NCBI GenBank assembly: GCA_016710965.1
Contig: JADJTW010000031.1
Location: 682,001-746,000, forward strand
DNA: 64,000 nucleotides
Source: Flavobacteriales bacterium
GTDB taxonomy: Bacteria; Bacteroidota; Bacteroidia; Flavobacteriales_F; PHOS-HE28
Direction of reading: 5' to 3'
In this document: positions 56,329 through 64,000 of the stretch, in pieces
Layout: the number at the start of each line of letters is the position of its first letter
Numbering within the stretch: position 1 is the first letter of the stretch
The notes under the pieces: generated by a model
The model's database searches: none
What the model was told of the DNA's origin: nothing
Seen by the model: the letters and a program-made list of their open reading frames with translations, nothing else
Translations under genes and position numbers: made by a program

Positions 56329-57837
56329 CTACTTCAGGTTGAGCGTGATCCTGAACGTGGTCCCCTTTCCCGGTGCGCTCTTCTTCACGAAGATGTGCCC
56401 ACCGTGGTATTGCTCGATGATGCGCTTGCTGAGCGAGAGCCCCAGTCCCCAGCCGCGCTTCTTGGTGGTGAAACCGGGCTGGAATACGGTCTTGTGCCTC
56501 GCCTGCGGGATGCCCTTGCCGGTATCGGTCACATCAACGTACACATGCGCTCCCTCCGTCGCCATCTCGATGGTGATGGAGCCCTCCCCTTCCATGGCGT
56601 CGATCGCATTGCGGATGAGGTTCTCGATCACCCAGCTGAAGAGCGGACGATTGAGCGGGACGAGCATCTCGGTATCGGCGGGTGCGATCACTTCGATCCT
56701 TGCGCGCGCCGGCAATCGCGGACGGAGATAGAGCACCGTGGCGCGCAAGGTGTGGTAGAGCTTCTCGGGCACCAGATCGGGCGAGGAGCCGATCTTGGAG
56801 AAGCGCTCGGTGATCACCTCCAGGCGATCGAGGTCCTTGCGCATCTCGGTAAGCGCACCGGGGTCTGCGCCCTGGTCCTTGAGCAGTTCGGTCCAAGCCA
56901 TGAGCGAACTGAGGGGCGTGCCCAGTTGATGTGCGGTCTCCTTGGCCATGCCCACCCATACCTGGTTCTGCTCGGCATTGCGGAATACGCTGAAGAGCGC
57001 ATAGGCCACCAGCAGGAAGAGCGCCAGGATGGCCAGTTGGACGTATGGGAAATAGCGTAGCTGGGTGATGATGAGGCTCTCTTCGTAGAAGATGTAATTC
57101 CGGCCTTTGCCCGGCAGGTCGATGGCGATGGGCGGGTTCGATCGTTCCATGGCAGCGATGCGTGCGTGCAACGCCGTTGTGTCGTGCAACAGCGCTTCCT
57201 CCACATTACCGGTCTCGATCACGCGCGTTCGCGTGCTGTCGGTGTAGATCACGGGCACGGAGGCGGTGCTCATCACCGTCTCGGAGATGAAGCTGCGGAT
57301 GATGCCGTCCATCACTTCCTGGAGCTCGGAGAACACACGGCTGTCCTTGTAATACAGGTACTGCTTCTGACGCGCATCGATGGCGATCTCGATCGGGTCA
57401 TGCAACGTCTTCATCGCTCGCACTTCGGCATTCATGCGGGCGGTGTCGCGCACCACTAGCGAATCGAGGTTGCGGTTGAAGAGCACCCTGTCGTTCTTGT
57501 CCACGATAACGACCGGCACGGTGGTGTTGTCCTGCACCACCTTCAGGGTGAAGGTGAAGTCGGTGCCGGTGCCGCTGCTCATGCGCTGCATGGCCTCGGC
57601 CCAGAGCTGCACTTTCTTGCGCTCCTCTTCGCGCAGCCGCTGGAACAGCCGTTCCGTGTAGTTCACCAATTGGGCACGGTTCTGCACCGCTTCGGCCCAG
57701 AGCTCCACTTTACGGCGCTCCTCAGCGCGCACGCCTTCCACGATGCGGTTGCTGTACCAGAGCGAGGCGCCTACCATGAGCAACGCCACCAAGGCCAGCA
57801 CCAGCTTCCAACGTTGCTTGCGTGAGTAGAGGTCCAC
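56329..57837 (-). CDS. Membrane-bound sensor histidine kinase
   Basis: A 502-aa kinase with GTG start. One transmembrane helix (about 11-28) and a second (about 266-285) flank an extracytoplasmic domain. The H-box is K-E-T-A-H303-Q-L-G-T-P-L-S-S-L. N-box N-L-I-R-N-A-I-D-A-M, D-T-G-K-G-I-P and G-W-G-L-G-L-S-L complete the ATPase. Near the N-terminus the stretch E-E-R-R/K-K-V-E/Q-L-W-A-E-A is repeated about 32 residues apart, as in signalling helices. No response regulator lies beside it, so its partner is elsewhere. Confidence 0.93.
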   Translation of the reverse strand: MDLYSRKQRWKLVLALVALLMVGASLWYSNRIVEGVRAEERRKVELWAEAVQNRAQLVNYTERLFQRLREEERKKVQLWAEAMQRMSSGTGTDFTFTLKVVQDNTTVPVVIVDKNDRVLFNRNLDSLVVRDTARMNAEVRAMKTLHDPIEIAIDARQKQYLYYKDSRVFSELQEVMDGIIRSFISETVMSTASVPVIYTDSTRTRVIETGNVEEALLHDTTALHARIAAMERSNPPIAIDLPGKGRNYIFYEESLIITQLRYFPYVQLAILALFLLVAYALFSVFRNAEQNQVWVGMAKETAHQLGTPLSSLMAWTELLKDQGADPGALTEMRKDLDRLEVITERFSKIGSSPDLVPEKLYHTLRATVLYLRPRLPARARIEVIAPADTEMLVPLNRPLFSWVIENLIRNAIDAMEGEGSITIEMATEGAHVYVDVTDTGKGIPQARHKTVFQPGFTTKKRGWGLGLSLSKRIIEQYHGGHIFVKKSAPGKGTTFRITLNLK

Positions 57838-57879
57838 GGGGTGAAGATCGCCAAAGCGCGCGTCGCAGCAGGCTTGCGA

Positions 57880-60534
57880 TCAGTCCTCGATCCGTATGCG
57901 GCCCTGCTCCTCCTTGTCCTTCTCTTCCTTGAACAGGCGGTTCAGGCCCCGGCGTTGGCGCGGCTGCGCCCCGGCCACCACCCCGGTATCAGCCTCTTCC
58001 TCGATGATCACCCGGCCCTGTTGGGTGCCGGTGCCGGTGCTGCTGCTGTCGGGCCTGCGGCCGAAGATCTCCTCGCGCAGGATGGACCGCAGTTCCTGCT
58101 TCTCCTCCTGGAATTGCTTCCGCCGCTTTGCTGCCGCCATGGCGCCATCGTTCTCGAATTGCGGAGCATTGGCCAGGCCGTACATGTGCAGGAAGACACG
58201 CATGCCGGTGCCGTCGTCGGCGATCGGGCCGAACTCATCTGCGCGCGCATGGCCCAGGCGGAAGAGATCGCTCAGGCGGAAATTGATGTGGTGGTCGATG
58301 CGATCATCGAACCCATGCGTGCCGCTGAGCTCGATGTCCATGGCGCTGCTCTTCACTTCCATTACGGGGATATGCACTGCGCCATCGCGCACTTCGATGC
58401 GGTTCTCCAGGTGGGCGAAACGCACATCGGCCAGGCGCTTGCGCAACTCATCGGTATCCACGAAGGGCGAAACGAGCTTGTTCTTGCGCAGGTGATCGGC
58501 AATTGCGATCAGCTGCTGCTGGCCTGTGATCGTGCCGTTGTCGATGGCGATGTCGAGCGTGCAGACAAGGCGATCGCGATCGATCTTCATCGCTGGCGAA
58601 AGCGGGGCCAGGAAGCTGACGTTGGCGCGCGCGCGACCGGTCAAGTGACGAGCGCCGATGAACTCCTGTCCGAAATCCTGGAACTCGGCGAAGAGCTGCT
58701 TCACGTCGATGTCCTTGATGGCGGCCTCGATCGCCAGCGGATAGTCGGACGCTCCGGCCCCACCCGATCCATCGAGTTGCAGGCTGCCAAGCACGGCGCC
58801 ATCGGCGGTGTTGAACGCCAAGGGCGAAGCGCGCAGCACGCGGTCCTTCATGCGGATGGTACCGGTGATGTCCGTTGCGGTGAATTCCTCGAAGACGAGC
58901 TCGGCCACTTGCGCGCGCACGTCCAGCTCAATCGATGAAGGCAGCACCAGCGCGTAGTCTTTGCCACCGGCAGTACCTTCATCGCGTTGCAGCAAAGCCG
59001 CAAGGTCCAGGCGTGGGCTGCGCGCGCGCGCTTCGATCACCAGGTGTTCCTGGTCGAAGAGCAGGAAGGGCACGAGGTTCCGCAATGCTCCGCTGATCTC
59101 GATCGGGCTGCCTTGTACTTCGGCCTTCAGGCCGCGCACGGTGGCATCGTTGCCTGCGAGCGATAGCTCGGTATCCAGGTGCTCCACGCGGTGCCTGATC
59201 CCCTTCACCTTCAGCGAGGCATCGCTGAGCGCTGCCGTGCCGCTTATCCTCAACTGGCGCAGGTCCGCCGGTCGCGGATCGGCCATGTCGCGCAGGGCGC
59301 CATTGATGCGCAGGTCGGCGCGCAAGCGGCCGCCCACCTGCTCCAGCGTATCAACGCCCGCGAAGCGCAGTAGATCGGCAAGGCCCATGTCGCACTGCAC
59401 ATCGGCCTTAACGGTGGCCTTGGTGATCCCATCGGAGAGCCAGTCGGCAGTGAGGGTCCCGCTGCCGCTCTTCGCGCTGAGGTTGTTCACCTTCAGTTTG
59501 CGGATGGCCCCGTTGGGTGAAAGCTCCAAGGCCAGCTCGCCGAAGATGTCCGTGAAGACCGTCCCGCTGCGCCGTTCCTTCATGCGGCCTTCTACCAGCT
59601 TGGCGCCGATGGAAAGCGAAGGGCCCTCGCCTTGCAGCTGCCCGACGTAGCGGATCGCGAGGTCCACCTCGCCTTGCATGCCGAAACGCTCCAACGACTT
59701 ACGCGCTGCTGTAGGCAAGAGCACGATGGTCTCCGCAAGGTCGAGGCCCATGCCGTTGGCACGCAGATCCATATCAAGTCCGTCATCCGCCGGGGTGAGG
59801 GCAAGGGTCACATTCAGCGGTAGATCGCCGACGCGCACTTCGCCCCGTGTGATATGGAAGGCACCCCGACCGAAGCTTAGCGCCAGATCGAGTTCCGCCG
59901 AACGCTCGTCAATCAGCAGTTCCTGCTTGCGGGTCACGGCGAGCAATCGCGCATCCCCTTCCGCTGTCACTTCATGCTCATCACCATTGAATCGACCAGC
60001 CAGCGAAAGCGCATCGCTGGTGGCGCGCACCTCCAACAGCGAACGCGCGTCGCGATAGCGTACGGTCAGCCTATCGAAGCTCACGTGGTCCAAAGAGATG
60101 GGCGAAGCGGCCCCCGTGCTGTCGCTCTTCCAGATCAGGTAATTCGCTGCACCATGGCGATCGAGGCCGGGGTACAGGATCACATCCTCGCCATGGATGC
60201 GTTGCACGCGGAAATCCCCGGTGAAAAGGTCCCACAGGTTGAATTCGAGGAAGAGCTCCTCCGCAGCGAGCAAGGTGTCGGCCGGGAGGCTGTCGGTGCG
60301 CACTTCATCCACCTTCACATCGTAGAGCCGCATGCTGGCCATTGGGAAGCGTGCGATGAGCGTGAGGTCCATGTCGCTCACCGTCACGGGGGTGAGCAAC
60401 CGCTCGTTGAGTGCGCCCACGAGCTTCACCTTCACTTCGGTCTCGTACACCCGAGCAAGGATGGCCAGCACAGCCGCGCCCAGCACCAGCAGGACGGTGA
60501 GCAGGAGGAGGAGCTTGCGGAGATGGCGTAGCAC
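57880..60534 (-). CDS. AsmA-like envelope protein
   Basis: An 884-aa protein with one N-terminal transmembrane helix (L-L-L-L-L-T-V-L-L-V-L-G-A-A) and a long periplasmic beta-rich body of the AsmA/AsmA-2 type (L-T-P-V-T-V-S-D-M-D-L-T-L near the start; repeated V-K-G-I/L-R-V strands). Its C-terminal ~100 residues are charged and low complexity. AsmA-type proteins are bridge-like and linked to lipid transport between the inner and outer membranes. It is the first gene of the AsmA-kinase-hemW operon. Confidence 0.85.
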   Translation of the reverse strand: MLRHLRKLLLLLTVLLVLGAAVLAILARVYETEVKVKLVGALNERLLTPVTVSDMDLTLIARFPMASMRLYDVKVDEVRTDSLPADTLLAAEELFLEFNLWDLFTGDFRVQRIHGEDVILYPGLDRHGAANYLIWKSDSTGAASPISLDHVSFDRLTVRYRDARSLLEVRATSDALSLAGRFNGDEHEVTAEGDARLLAVTRKQELLIDERSAELDLALSFGRGAFHITRGEVRVGDLPLNVTLALTPADDGLDMDLRANGMGLDLAETIVLLPTAARKSLERFGMQGEVDLAIRYVGQLQGEGPSLSIGAKLVEGRMKERRSGTVFTDIFGELALELSPNGAIRKLKVNNLSAKSGSGTLTADWLSDGITKATVKADVQCDMGLADLLRFAGVDTLEQVGGRLRADLRINGALRDMADPRPADLRQLRISGTAALSDASLKVKGIRHRVEHLDTELSLAGNDATVRGLKAEVQGSPIEISGALRNLVPFLLFDQEHLVIEARARSPRLDLAALLQRDEGTAGGKDYALVLPSSIELDVRAQVAELVFEEFTATDITGTIRMKDRVLRASPLAFNTADGAVLGSLQLDGSGGAGASDYPLAIEAAIKDIDVKQLFAEFQDFGQEFIGARHLTGRARANVSFLAPLSPAMKIDRDRLVCTLDIAIDNGTITGQQQLIAIADHLRKNKLVSPFVDTDELRKRLADVRFAHLENRIEVRDGAVHIPVMEVKSSAMDIELSGTHGFDDRIDHHINFRLSDLFRLGHARADEFGPIADDGTGMRVFLHMYGLANAPQFENDGAMAAAKRRKQFQEEKQELRSILREEIFGRRPDSSSTGTGTQQGRVIIEEEADTGVVAGAQPRQRRGLNRLFKEEKDKEEQGRIRIED

Positions 60535-60544
60535 TGGTAAGGTG

Positions 60545-60553
60545 CGAAAGCTA
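60545..60553 (-). promoter_or_regulatory. TAGCTTTCG -7 element of the AsmA operon
   Basis: It reads on the minus strand 10 bases before the ATG and likely drives asmA-like, kinase, hemW, cyclase and yjbR. Confidence 0.45.
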
Positions 60554-60635
60554 TCGGCACCCGTACAACGCTAACGGCAATTGGCGTGCTGTTCGTTCAC
60601 AGCACTGTGTTACTGCGTGAATGCCCGCCTGCGGC

Positions 60636-61766
60636 TCACTTCCGCTTGCTCAGAAAGAGCACCTCCTTCTCCGTCAGGTGACGCCAATTCCCGCGCGGCA
60701 GATCCTTCTTCGTGAGGCCTGCGAAAACCACCCTATCCAGCTTCAATACCTCGTAGCCCATGGCCTCGAACATGCGGCGCACCACGCGGTTGCGGCCCAT
60801 GTGCAGTTTCAGGCCTACCTCGCGCTTGCTCGCTCCATCCACATAACGAGCTTCATCCGCTTGGGCTGGTCCATCGTCCAGCGGTACGCCTTTCACCAAT
60901 TGATCGAGGTCGGCCTTGGTCACGTTCTTGTCCAGGGTAACGTGGTAGATCTTCTCGGCGCCGTGGCTGGGATGGGTGAGCTTCTTGGCCAGGTCGCCAT
61001 CGTTGGTCATGAGCAGCAGGCCGGTGGTGTTTCGATCCAGGCGGCCTACGGGATAGAGGCGCTCGGTGCAGGCATCATCGATCAAGGCCATCACCGTGCG
61101 GCGGTCGCGCGGGTCTTCGGTGGTGGTGATGAAGTCCTTGGGCTTGTTCACCAGCACGTAGCGCTTCTTCTCGGTGCTGAGCTTCTGGCCTCCGTAATGC
61201 ACCACATCGGTAGGCGAAACCTTGGTGCCCAGTTCGGTCACGATCTTACCGTTCACGGTGACCACACCGGCCTTGATCAGGTCGTCGGCATCGCGGCGGC
61301 TGGCAACACCTGCGTTGGAGAGAAAGCGGTTGAGGCGGATGCGGCCATCGTCGATGCCTTCCTCAGCCTTCCGCCCACGTTTGCTGGCACGGTCGGGGCC
61401 GCGGCCGATCTCGCGCCGGGCACCACGGTCGGGATCGCCGCGCAACGGCCGGTCGGTTCGGAAACGACGGTCTCCACCGCGCGCAAAACCCGCAGCGGAG
61501 CGTGGGCGCTCGCCATCCTTCGCAGGGCGCTCGGAGCGTGCCGCACCAGCACCCTTCCGCACGGAGCCAGGCGGCCTGCGTCCGAAACGTTTGGAATGCG
61601 GTCTGCCGTCGGGCCGCGCTGCCGCGCCTTCCTTCCCTCGGGCAGGCGCTTTCTTCTCGCGATCGTCGTGGCGCGGTGTATCGGGTTTCGGCGGTCGGCC
61701 GCCCATACCAGGCCTGCGGGGGCCGGGCTTGCGGCCTCGCGGGCCGCGTTCAGAACGGTCGGTCAT
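60636..61766 (-). CDS. RsuA/RluB-type rRNA pseudouridine synthase with long basic N-terminal extension
   Basis: A 376-aa protein. The first ~130 residues are rich in R, G, P and K and look disordered (R-P-G-M-G-G-R-P-P-K). An S4 domain follows (R-L-N-R-F-L-S-N-A-G-V-A-S-R-R-D-A-D), then the synthase core with Y-P-V-G-R-L-D-R-N-T-T-G-L-L-L-M (catalytic Asp) and R-N-R-V-V-R-R-M-F-E-A-M-G-Y. It isomerises a uridine in 16S or 23S rRNA, RluB or RsuA/RluE type. The extension may add RNA affinity. Its start overlaps the YraN gene by 17 bases. Confidence 0.93.
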   Translation of the reverse strand: MTDRSERGPRGRKPGPRRPGMGGRPPKPDTPRHDDREKKAPARGKEGAAARPDGRPHSKRFGRRPPGSVRKGAGAARSERPAKDGERPRSAAGFARGGDRRFRTDRPLRGDPDRGARREIGRGPDRASKRGRKAEEGIDDGRIRLNRFLSNAGVASRRDADDLIKAGVVTVNGKIVTELGTKVSPTDVVHYGGQKLSTEKKRYVLVNKPKDFITTTEDPRDRRTVMALIDDACTERLYPVGRLDRNTTGLLLMTNDGDLAKKLTHPSHGAEKIYHVTLDKNVTKADLDQLVKGVPLDDGPAQADEARYVDGASKREVGLKLHMGRNRVVRRMFEAMGYEVLKLDRVVFAGLTKKDLPRGNWRHLTEKEVLFLSKRK

Positions 61767-62130
61767 GGGTGGTGGGGTAGAACGCGTCGGGGATATGGTG
61801 GATGTACGGCTTGCCACTGGCGTGGATGATCACGCTCACGATGTCGAAACGGAGCGCAAGGTCGGTACCGATGGCATGCACATACGCATTGGCGGCCTTG
61901 ATGATCTTGCTGCGCTTGCCCTTCTTCACCGCTTCCTCGGGCTCGCCATGGTCTGCACTGCTGCGGGTCTTCACCTCCACGATCACCAATTCGCGCGTGG
62001 TGCGGGCGATGATATCGAGCTCGTCCCTGCCATGGCGCCAGTTGCGCTCCAACACCTCATAGCCCAGGTCTTCCAGGTAGCGGCATGCCACTTGCTCCCC
62101 TAGGGCGCCGGTGCGGTTGTGCTCGGCCAT
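61750..62130 (-). CDS. YraN/UPF0102 endonuclease-fold protein
   Basis: A 126-aa protein of the YraN family with a restriction-endonuclease-like fold: G-E-x-x-A-x-x-Y-L, L-E-R-N-W-R-H-G-R-D-E-L-D-I-I and V-E-V-K-T-R-S form the putative D-x-n-E-x-K active site. These proteins are suspected Holliday-junction or repair nucleases, but the function is not settled. The pseudouridine synthase start lies inside its end. Confidence 0.9.
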   Translation of the reverse strand: MAEHNRTGALGEQVACRYLEDLGYEVLERNWRHGRDELDIIARTTRELVIVEVKTRSSADHGEPEEAVKKGKRSKIIKAANAYVHAIGTDLALRFDIVSVIIHASGKPYIHHIPDAFYPTTHDRPF

Positions 62131-62236
62131 GTGTGGATAGTGGGGGCGTAACCATGCAACCAAGCCCCCGTTGAAGGCCCTAAAATTGGGGAAGAATCAA
62201 CCCGCCGGCGAACTCTGCCGGTAAACCAGACCGACC

Positions 62237-62881
62237 ATGCGCACGCTGCAACACTCCTTCCGCCTCTCCGGGCTCCTGCTCTTGTTCGCCTCCGGCGCAC
62301 TCGCAGCCCAGTCGTTCGAAGGGGCCATCGAGTTCACCAAGACCACCGGCCCGGTGGTGACCAACTACAAGTACTACGTGAAGGGCGAGCGTGTGCGCAT
62401 CGAAGAGATCAGCTCGCGCGGAGAGGTGCAGGGCATCATGCTGGTGGATACGCGCGACAAGACGGTTACCGCCCTGAGCCCAGAGCGCAAACTGTACATG
62501 GATGTGCCCAATATGCGCCTGCCCAAGGATGTGGAGACTCAGGTGCAAAAGACCGCCGACCAGAAGCAGATCGCTGGCTACGCCTGCGAGAAGTGGCTGG
62601 TGAAGAGCGCCAAGGAGGACCGCCAGATCACCTATTGGGTGGCCGCTGACGAGTTCAACTTCTTCATCCCCTTGCTCGAAACACTCAACCGCAAGGATGA
62701 GCAAGCCGTGTTCTTCCTGCAGATCAAAGATGCGTTTGGCGTATTCCCGATGCTCGGCATCGAACAGAAGATGGATGGCGCGGAGGTGAGCCGCTTGGAA
62801 GTGACCAAGGTGACGAAGGGCGCTCAGAAGCCCACCTTGTTCGAAATCCCTGCCGGATTCAACAAGTTCGAGAGGAACTAG
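62237..62881 (+). CDS. DUF4412 secreted protein
   Basis: A 214-aa protein with a signal peptide ending A-L-A-A-Q. It matches DUF4412 of Bacteroidota: F-E-G-A-I-E-F-T-K near the start, then Y-Y-V-K-G-E-R-V-R-I-E-E, M-L-V-D-T-R-D-K-T-V and C-E-K-W-L-V-K. It is a probable beta-barrel-like carrier fold in the periplasm, of unknown role. A TAAAATTG string 47 bases upstream may be its promoter. Confidence 0.85.
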   Translation: MRTLQHSFRLSGLLLLFASGALAAQSFEGAIEFTKTTGPVVTNYKYYVKGERVRIEEISSRGEVQGIMLVDTRDKTVTALSPERKLYMDVPNMRLPKDVETQVQKTADQKQIAGYACEKWLVKSAKEDRQITYWVAADEFNFFIPLLETLNRKDEQAVFFLQIKDAFGVFPMLGIEQKMDGAEVSRLEVTKVTKGAQKPTLFEIPAGFNKFERN

Positions 62882-62906
62882 CCGCAAAGACACAACGGCG
62901 CAAAGG
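62882..62906. repeat. Short CGCAAAGACAC...CGCAAAGG repeat
   Basis: Two CGCAAAG strings with a CACAACGG spacer follow the DUF4412 stop immediately. They resemble the string before ispD. Confidence 0.35.
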
Positions 62907-62908
62907 GC

Positions 62909-63853
62909 TCAGGCGGTCCGCGCGCCTTCGAAGCTCAGCGTTGCACCCTCCGCGGTGACGCTGAGCTTCGCCTTTTGGCCCATGAGCAGCGCGCGATTGT
63001 CCGCGATATGGCCCGCAGGGAAACCGTAGCAGACAGGATAGTGTGCCGCGCCGATGGCCTTATCCACGATCTGCTCTGCGATGAGCCCGAAGGGATCGTT
63101 CGGGTCCTTGTCCTTCATCTCTATCATCCCGCCCACCACAAGCCCGGCGATGCGCTCGAACCAGCCGCCGAGCTTCAGGTTCATGATCATGCGGTCCACG
63201 TGGTAGAGCAGTTCGTCCAAGTCCTCTATGAAGAGGATCTTGCCCGTGGGGTCGATGTCGTACGGCGTACCACGAAGTGCGTATAGCAGCGAGAGGTTGC
63301 CGCCCACGAGGATGCCTTCGCATTCACCTGGCCTGTTAGCAGCGGTAGGTTCCATGCCCAACTCGCGCATGGAGTGGAGCGTTAGCATCTCGCCGAAGAG
63401 CGCCTTGCGCAAGGTCTCACGTGCGGTATCCGATTTCGCGCCAACGTTGAAAGGCATTTGTGCGTGCAGCGATGCGATACCCAGTTTGTGCAACGCGTTG
63501 TGCAACACCGTCACATCGCTGAAGCCCACCAGCCACTTCGGGTTGCGCTTGAACGCATCGAGGTCCATGTGCTTCAACAGATGCACGGTACCATAGCCAC
63601 CACGTGCGCACCAGATCGCTTTCACTTCGGGATCATCGAAGGCGGCTTGCAGATCCGCAGCACGTTGCTTGGAGGTGCCCGCTTGTTGGAAGTGCTTGCG
63701 ACCCACACAGGTGCCGAGCTTCACGTTCAAGCCCCAGCTCTTAGCCAACTCGATGCCGTCGTGCAGCTCATCACGCATGATGCTGCGCGCGGTGGGAACA
63801 ATGGCGATGGTGTCGCCCGGACGAAGGGAAGGAGGAACAAGAAGGTCGGACAT
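62909..63853 (-). CDS. LD-carboxypeptidase (peptidase S66)
   Basis: A 314-aa enzyme that removes the terminal D-Ala from tetrapeptides during peptidoglycan recycling. It shows the S66 nucleophile-Ser segment (A-I-V-P-T-A-R-S), W-C-A-R-G-G-Y-G-T, L-V-G-F-S-D-V-T-V-L-H and G-N-L-S-L-L. The Glu/His pair of the triad is in F-I-E-D-L-D-E and P-A-G-H-I-A-D-N. The start at 63853 (M-S-D-L-L-V-P-P-S-L) is preferred. Upstream frame to 63958 is not conserved-looking. Confidence 0.93.
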   Translation of the reverse strand: MSDLLVPPSLRPGDTIAIVPTARSIMRDELHDGIELAKSWGLNVKLGTCVGRKHFQQAGTSKQRAADLQAAFDDPEVKAIWCARGGYGTVHLLKHMDLDAFKRNPKWLVGFSDVTVLHNALHKLGIASLHAQMPFNVGAKSDTARETLRKALFGEMLTLHSMRELGMEPTAANRPGECEGILVGGNLSLLYALRGTPYDIDPTGKILFIEDLDELLYHVDRMIMNLKLGGWFERIAGLVVGGMIEMKDKDPNDPFGLIAEQIVDKAIGAAHYPVCYGFPAGHIADNRALLMGQKAKLSVTAEGATLSFEGARTA

Positions 63854-63908
63854 GGAAAGGGCGACGAAGGTGCGCACCGGCTTGGATCTCCACAACGATC
63901 CGGCGGGG

Positions 63909-63916
63909 TACTTTCG
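63909..63916 (+). promoter_or_regulatory. TACTTTCG -7 element near the right edge
   Basis: TACTTTCG(C) occurs in the 147 bases to the window end and resembles the 26113 site. It suggests a plus-strand gene just past it. Confidence 0.35.
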
Positions 63917-63966
63917 CGAACCCTCAACGAAGCGTTCCCAGGCGCCGCCCAGGGCCATACCGACCC

Positions 63967-64000
63967 GTGAAAGAACCCGTCCGCCATACCGTTACTGCCG
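63967..64000 (+). CDS. Possible start of a truncated plus-strand gene
   Basis: GTG at 63967 opens V-K-E-P-V-R-H-T-V-T-A to the window edge, 51 bases after the TACTTTCG element. Eleven codons are too few to identify a product, and the start is only a guess. Confidence 0.25.
   Translation, partial: MKEPVRHTVTA

Overview
The window comes from a high-GC member of the Bacteroidota, most likely a Flavobacteriales-type bacterium known mainly from metagenomes (this placement is inference). The support is the type IX secretion (T9SS) hallmarks: four proteins or fragments with gliding-type C-terminal sorting domains, three PorP/SprF proteins and a PorE-like OmpA protein. Bacteroidota-restricted families (DUF3098, long-form IspG, an ftsX-DUF3098-uppP-truB-queA gene order) and start-proximal TAnnTTYG promoter elements agree with it. 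Several genes begin with GTG, and no clear Shine-Dalgarno sequences were noticed.

Region 1 (1-24.5 kb) starts with the tail of a polysaccharide deacetylase. A 24-kb minus-strand surface-adhesin locus follows, made of three modules that each pair a sorting-domain protein with its own PorP/SprF partner. In transcription order these are a 330-aa protein plus PorP/SprF; a SprB-like giant of about 3,130 aa, broken by one frameshift, plus PorP/SprF; and a 2,873-aa giant with a CUB-like head and about 31 copies of an ~81-aa repeat, plus PorP/SprF and a PorE-like OmpA protein. T9SS motor and translocon genes are not in the window.

Region 2 (24.5-34.5 kb) holds a tRNA-Arg(CCT), a badly disrupted secreted-protein pseudogene, a polytopic membrane protein overlapping menB, and a cluster of intergenic repeats carrying a duplicated menB tail. 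After these come a 48-aa gene overlapping a CDF metal exporter, dnaG, a MORN-type lipoprotein and a polyprenyl diphosphate synthase.

Region 3 (34.5-46 kb) is housekeeping: rlmN, ispD, queA, truB, uppP, DUF3098 and ftsX on the minus strand, then leuS, a DUF3108 protein and an M23 peptidase on the plus strand. leuS contains a low-GC, atypical block just before the KMSKS motif.

Region 4 (46-64 kb) mixes a frameshifted membrane protein with a small winged-helix regulator, a CpeT-like protein, a TMTC-like glycosyltransferase, ispG, an EamA transporter, a coiled-coil secreted protein and DUF502. An apparent operon follows (AsmA-like, histidine kinase, hemW, cyclase, MmcQ/YjbR), then an rRNA pseudouridine synthase, a YraN-type nuclease-fold protein, DUF4412 and an LD-carboxypeptidase. 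Isoprenoid and quinone supply recurs across the window (IspD, IspG, polyprenyl synthase, MenB), with UppP recycling the C55 lipid carrier for the envelope.

Frame breaks near 14.45 kb, through 24.8-25.8 kb and near 46.46 kb mostly lie at short homopolymers, so sequencing error and true gene decay are both possible.
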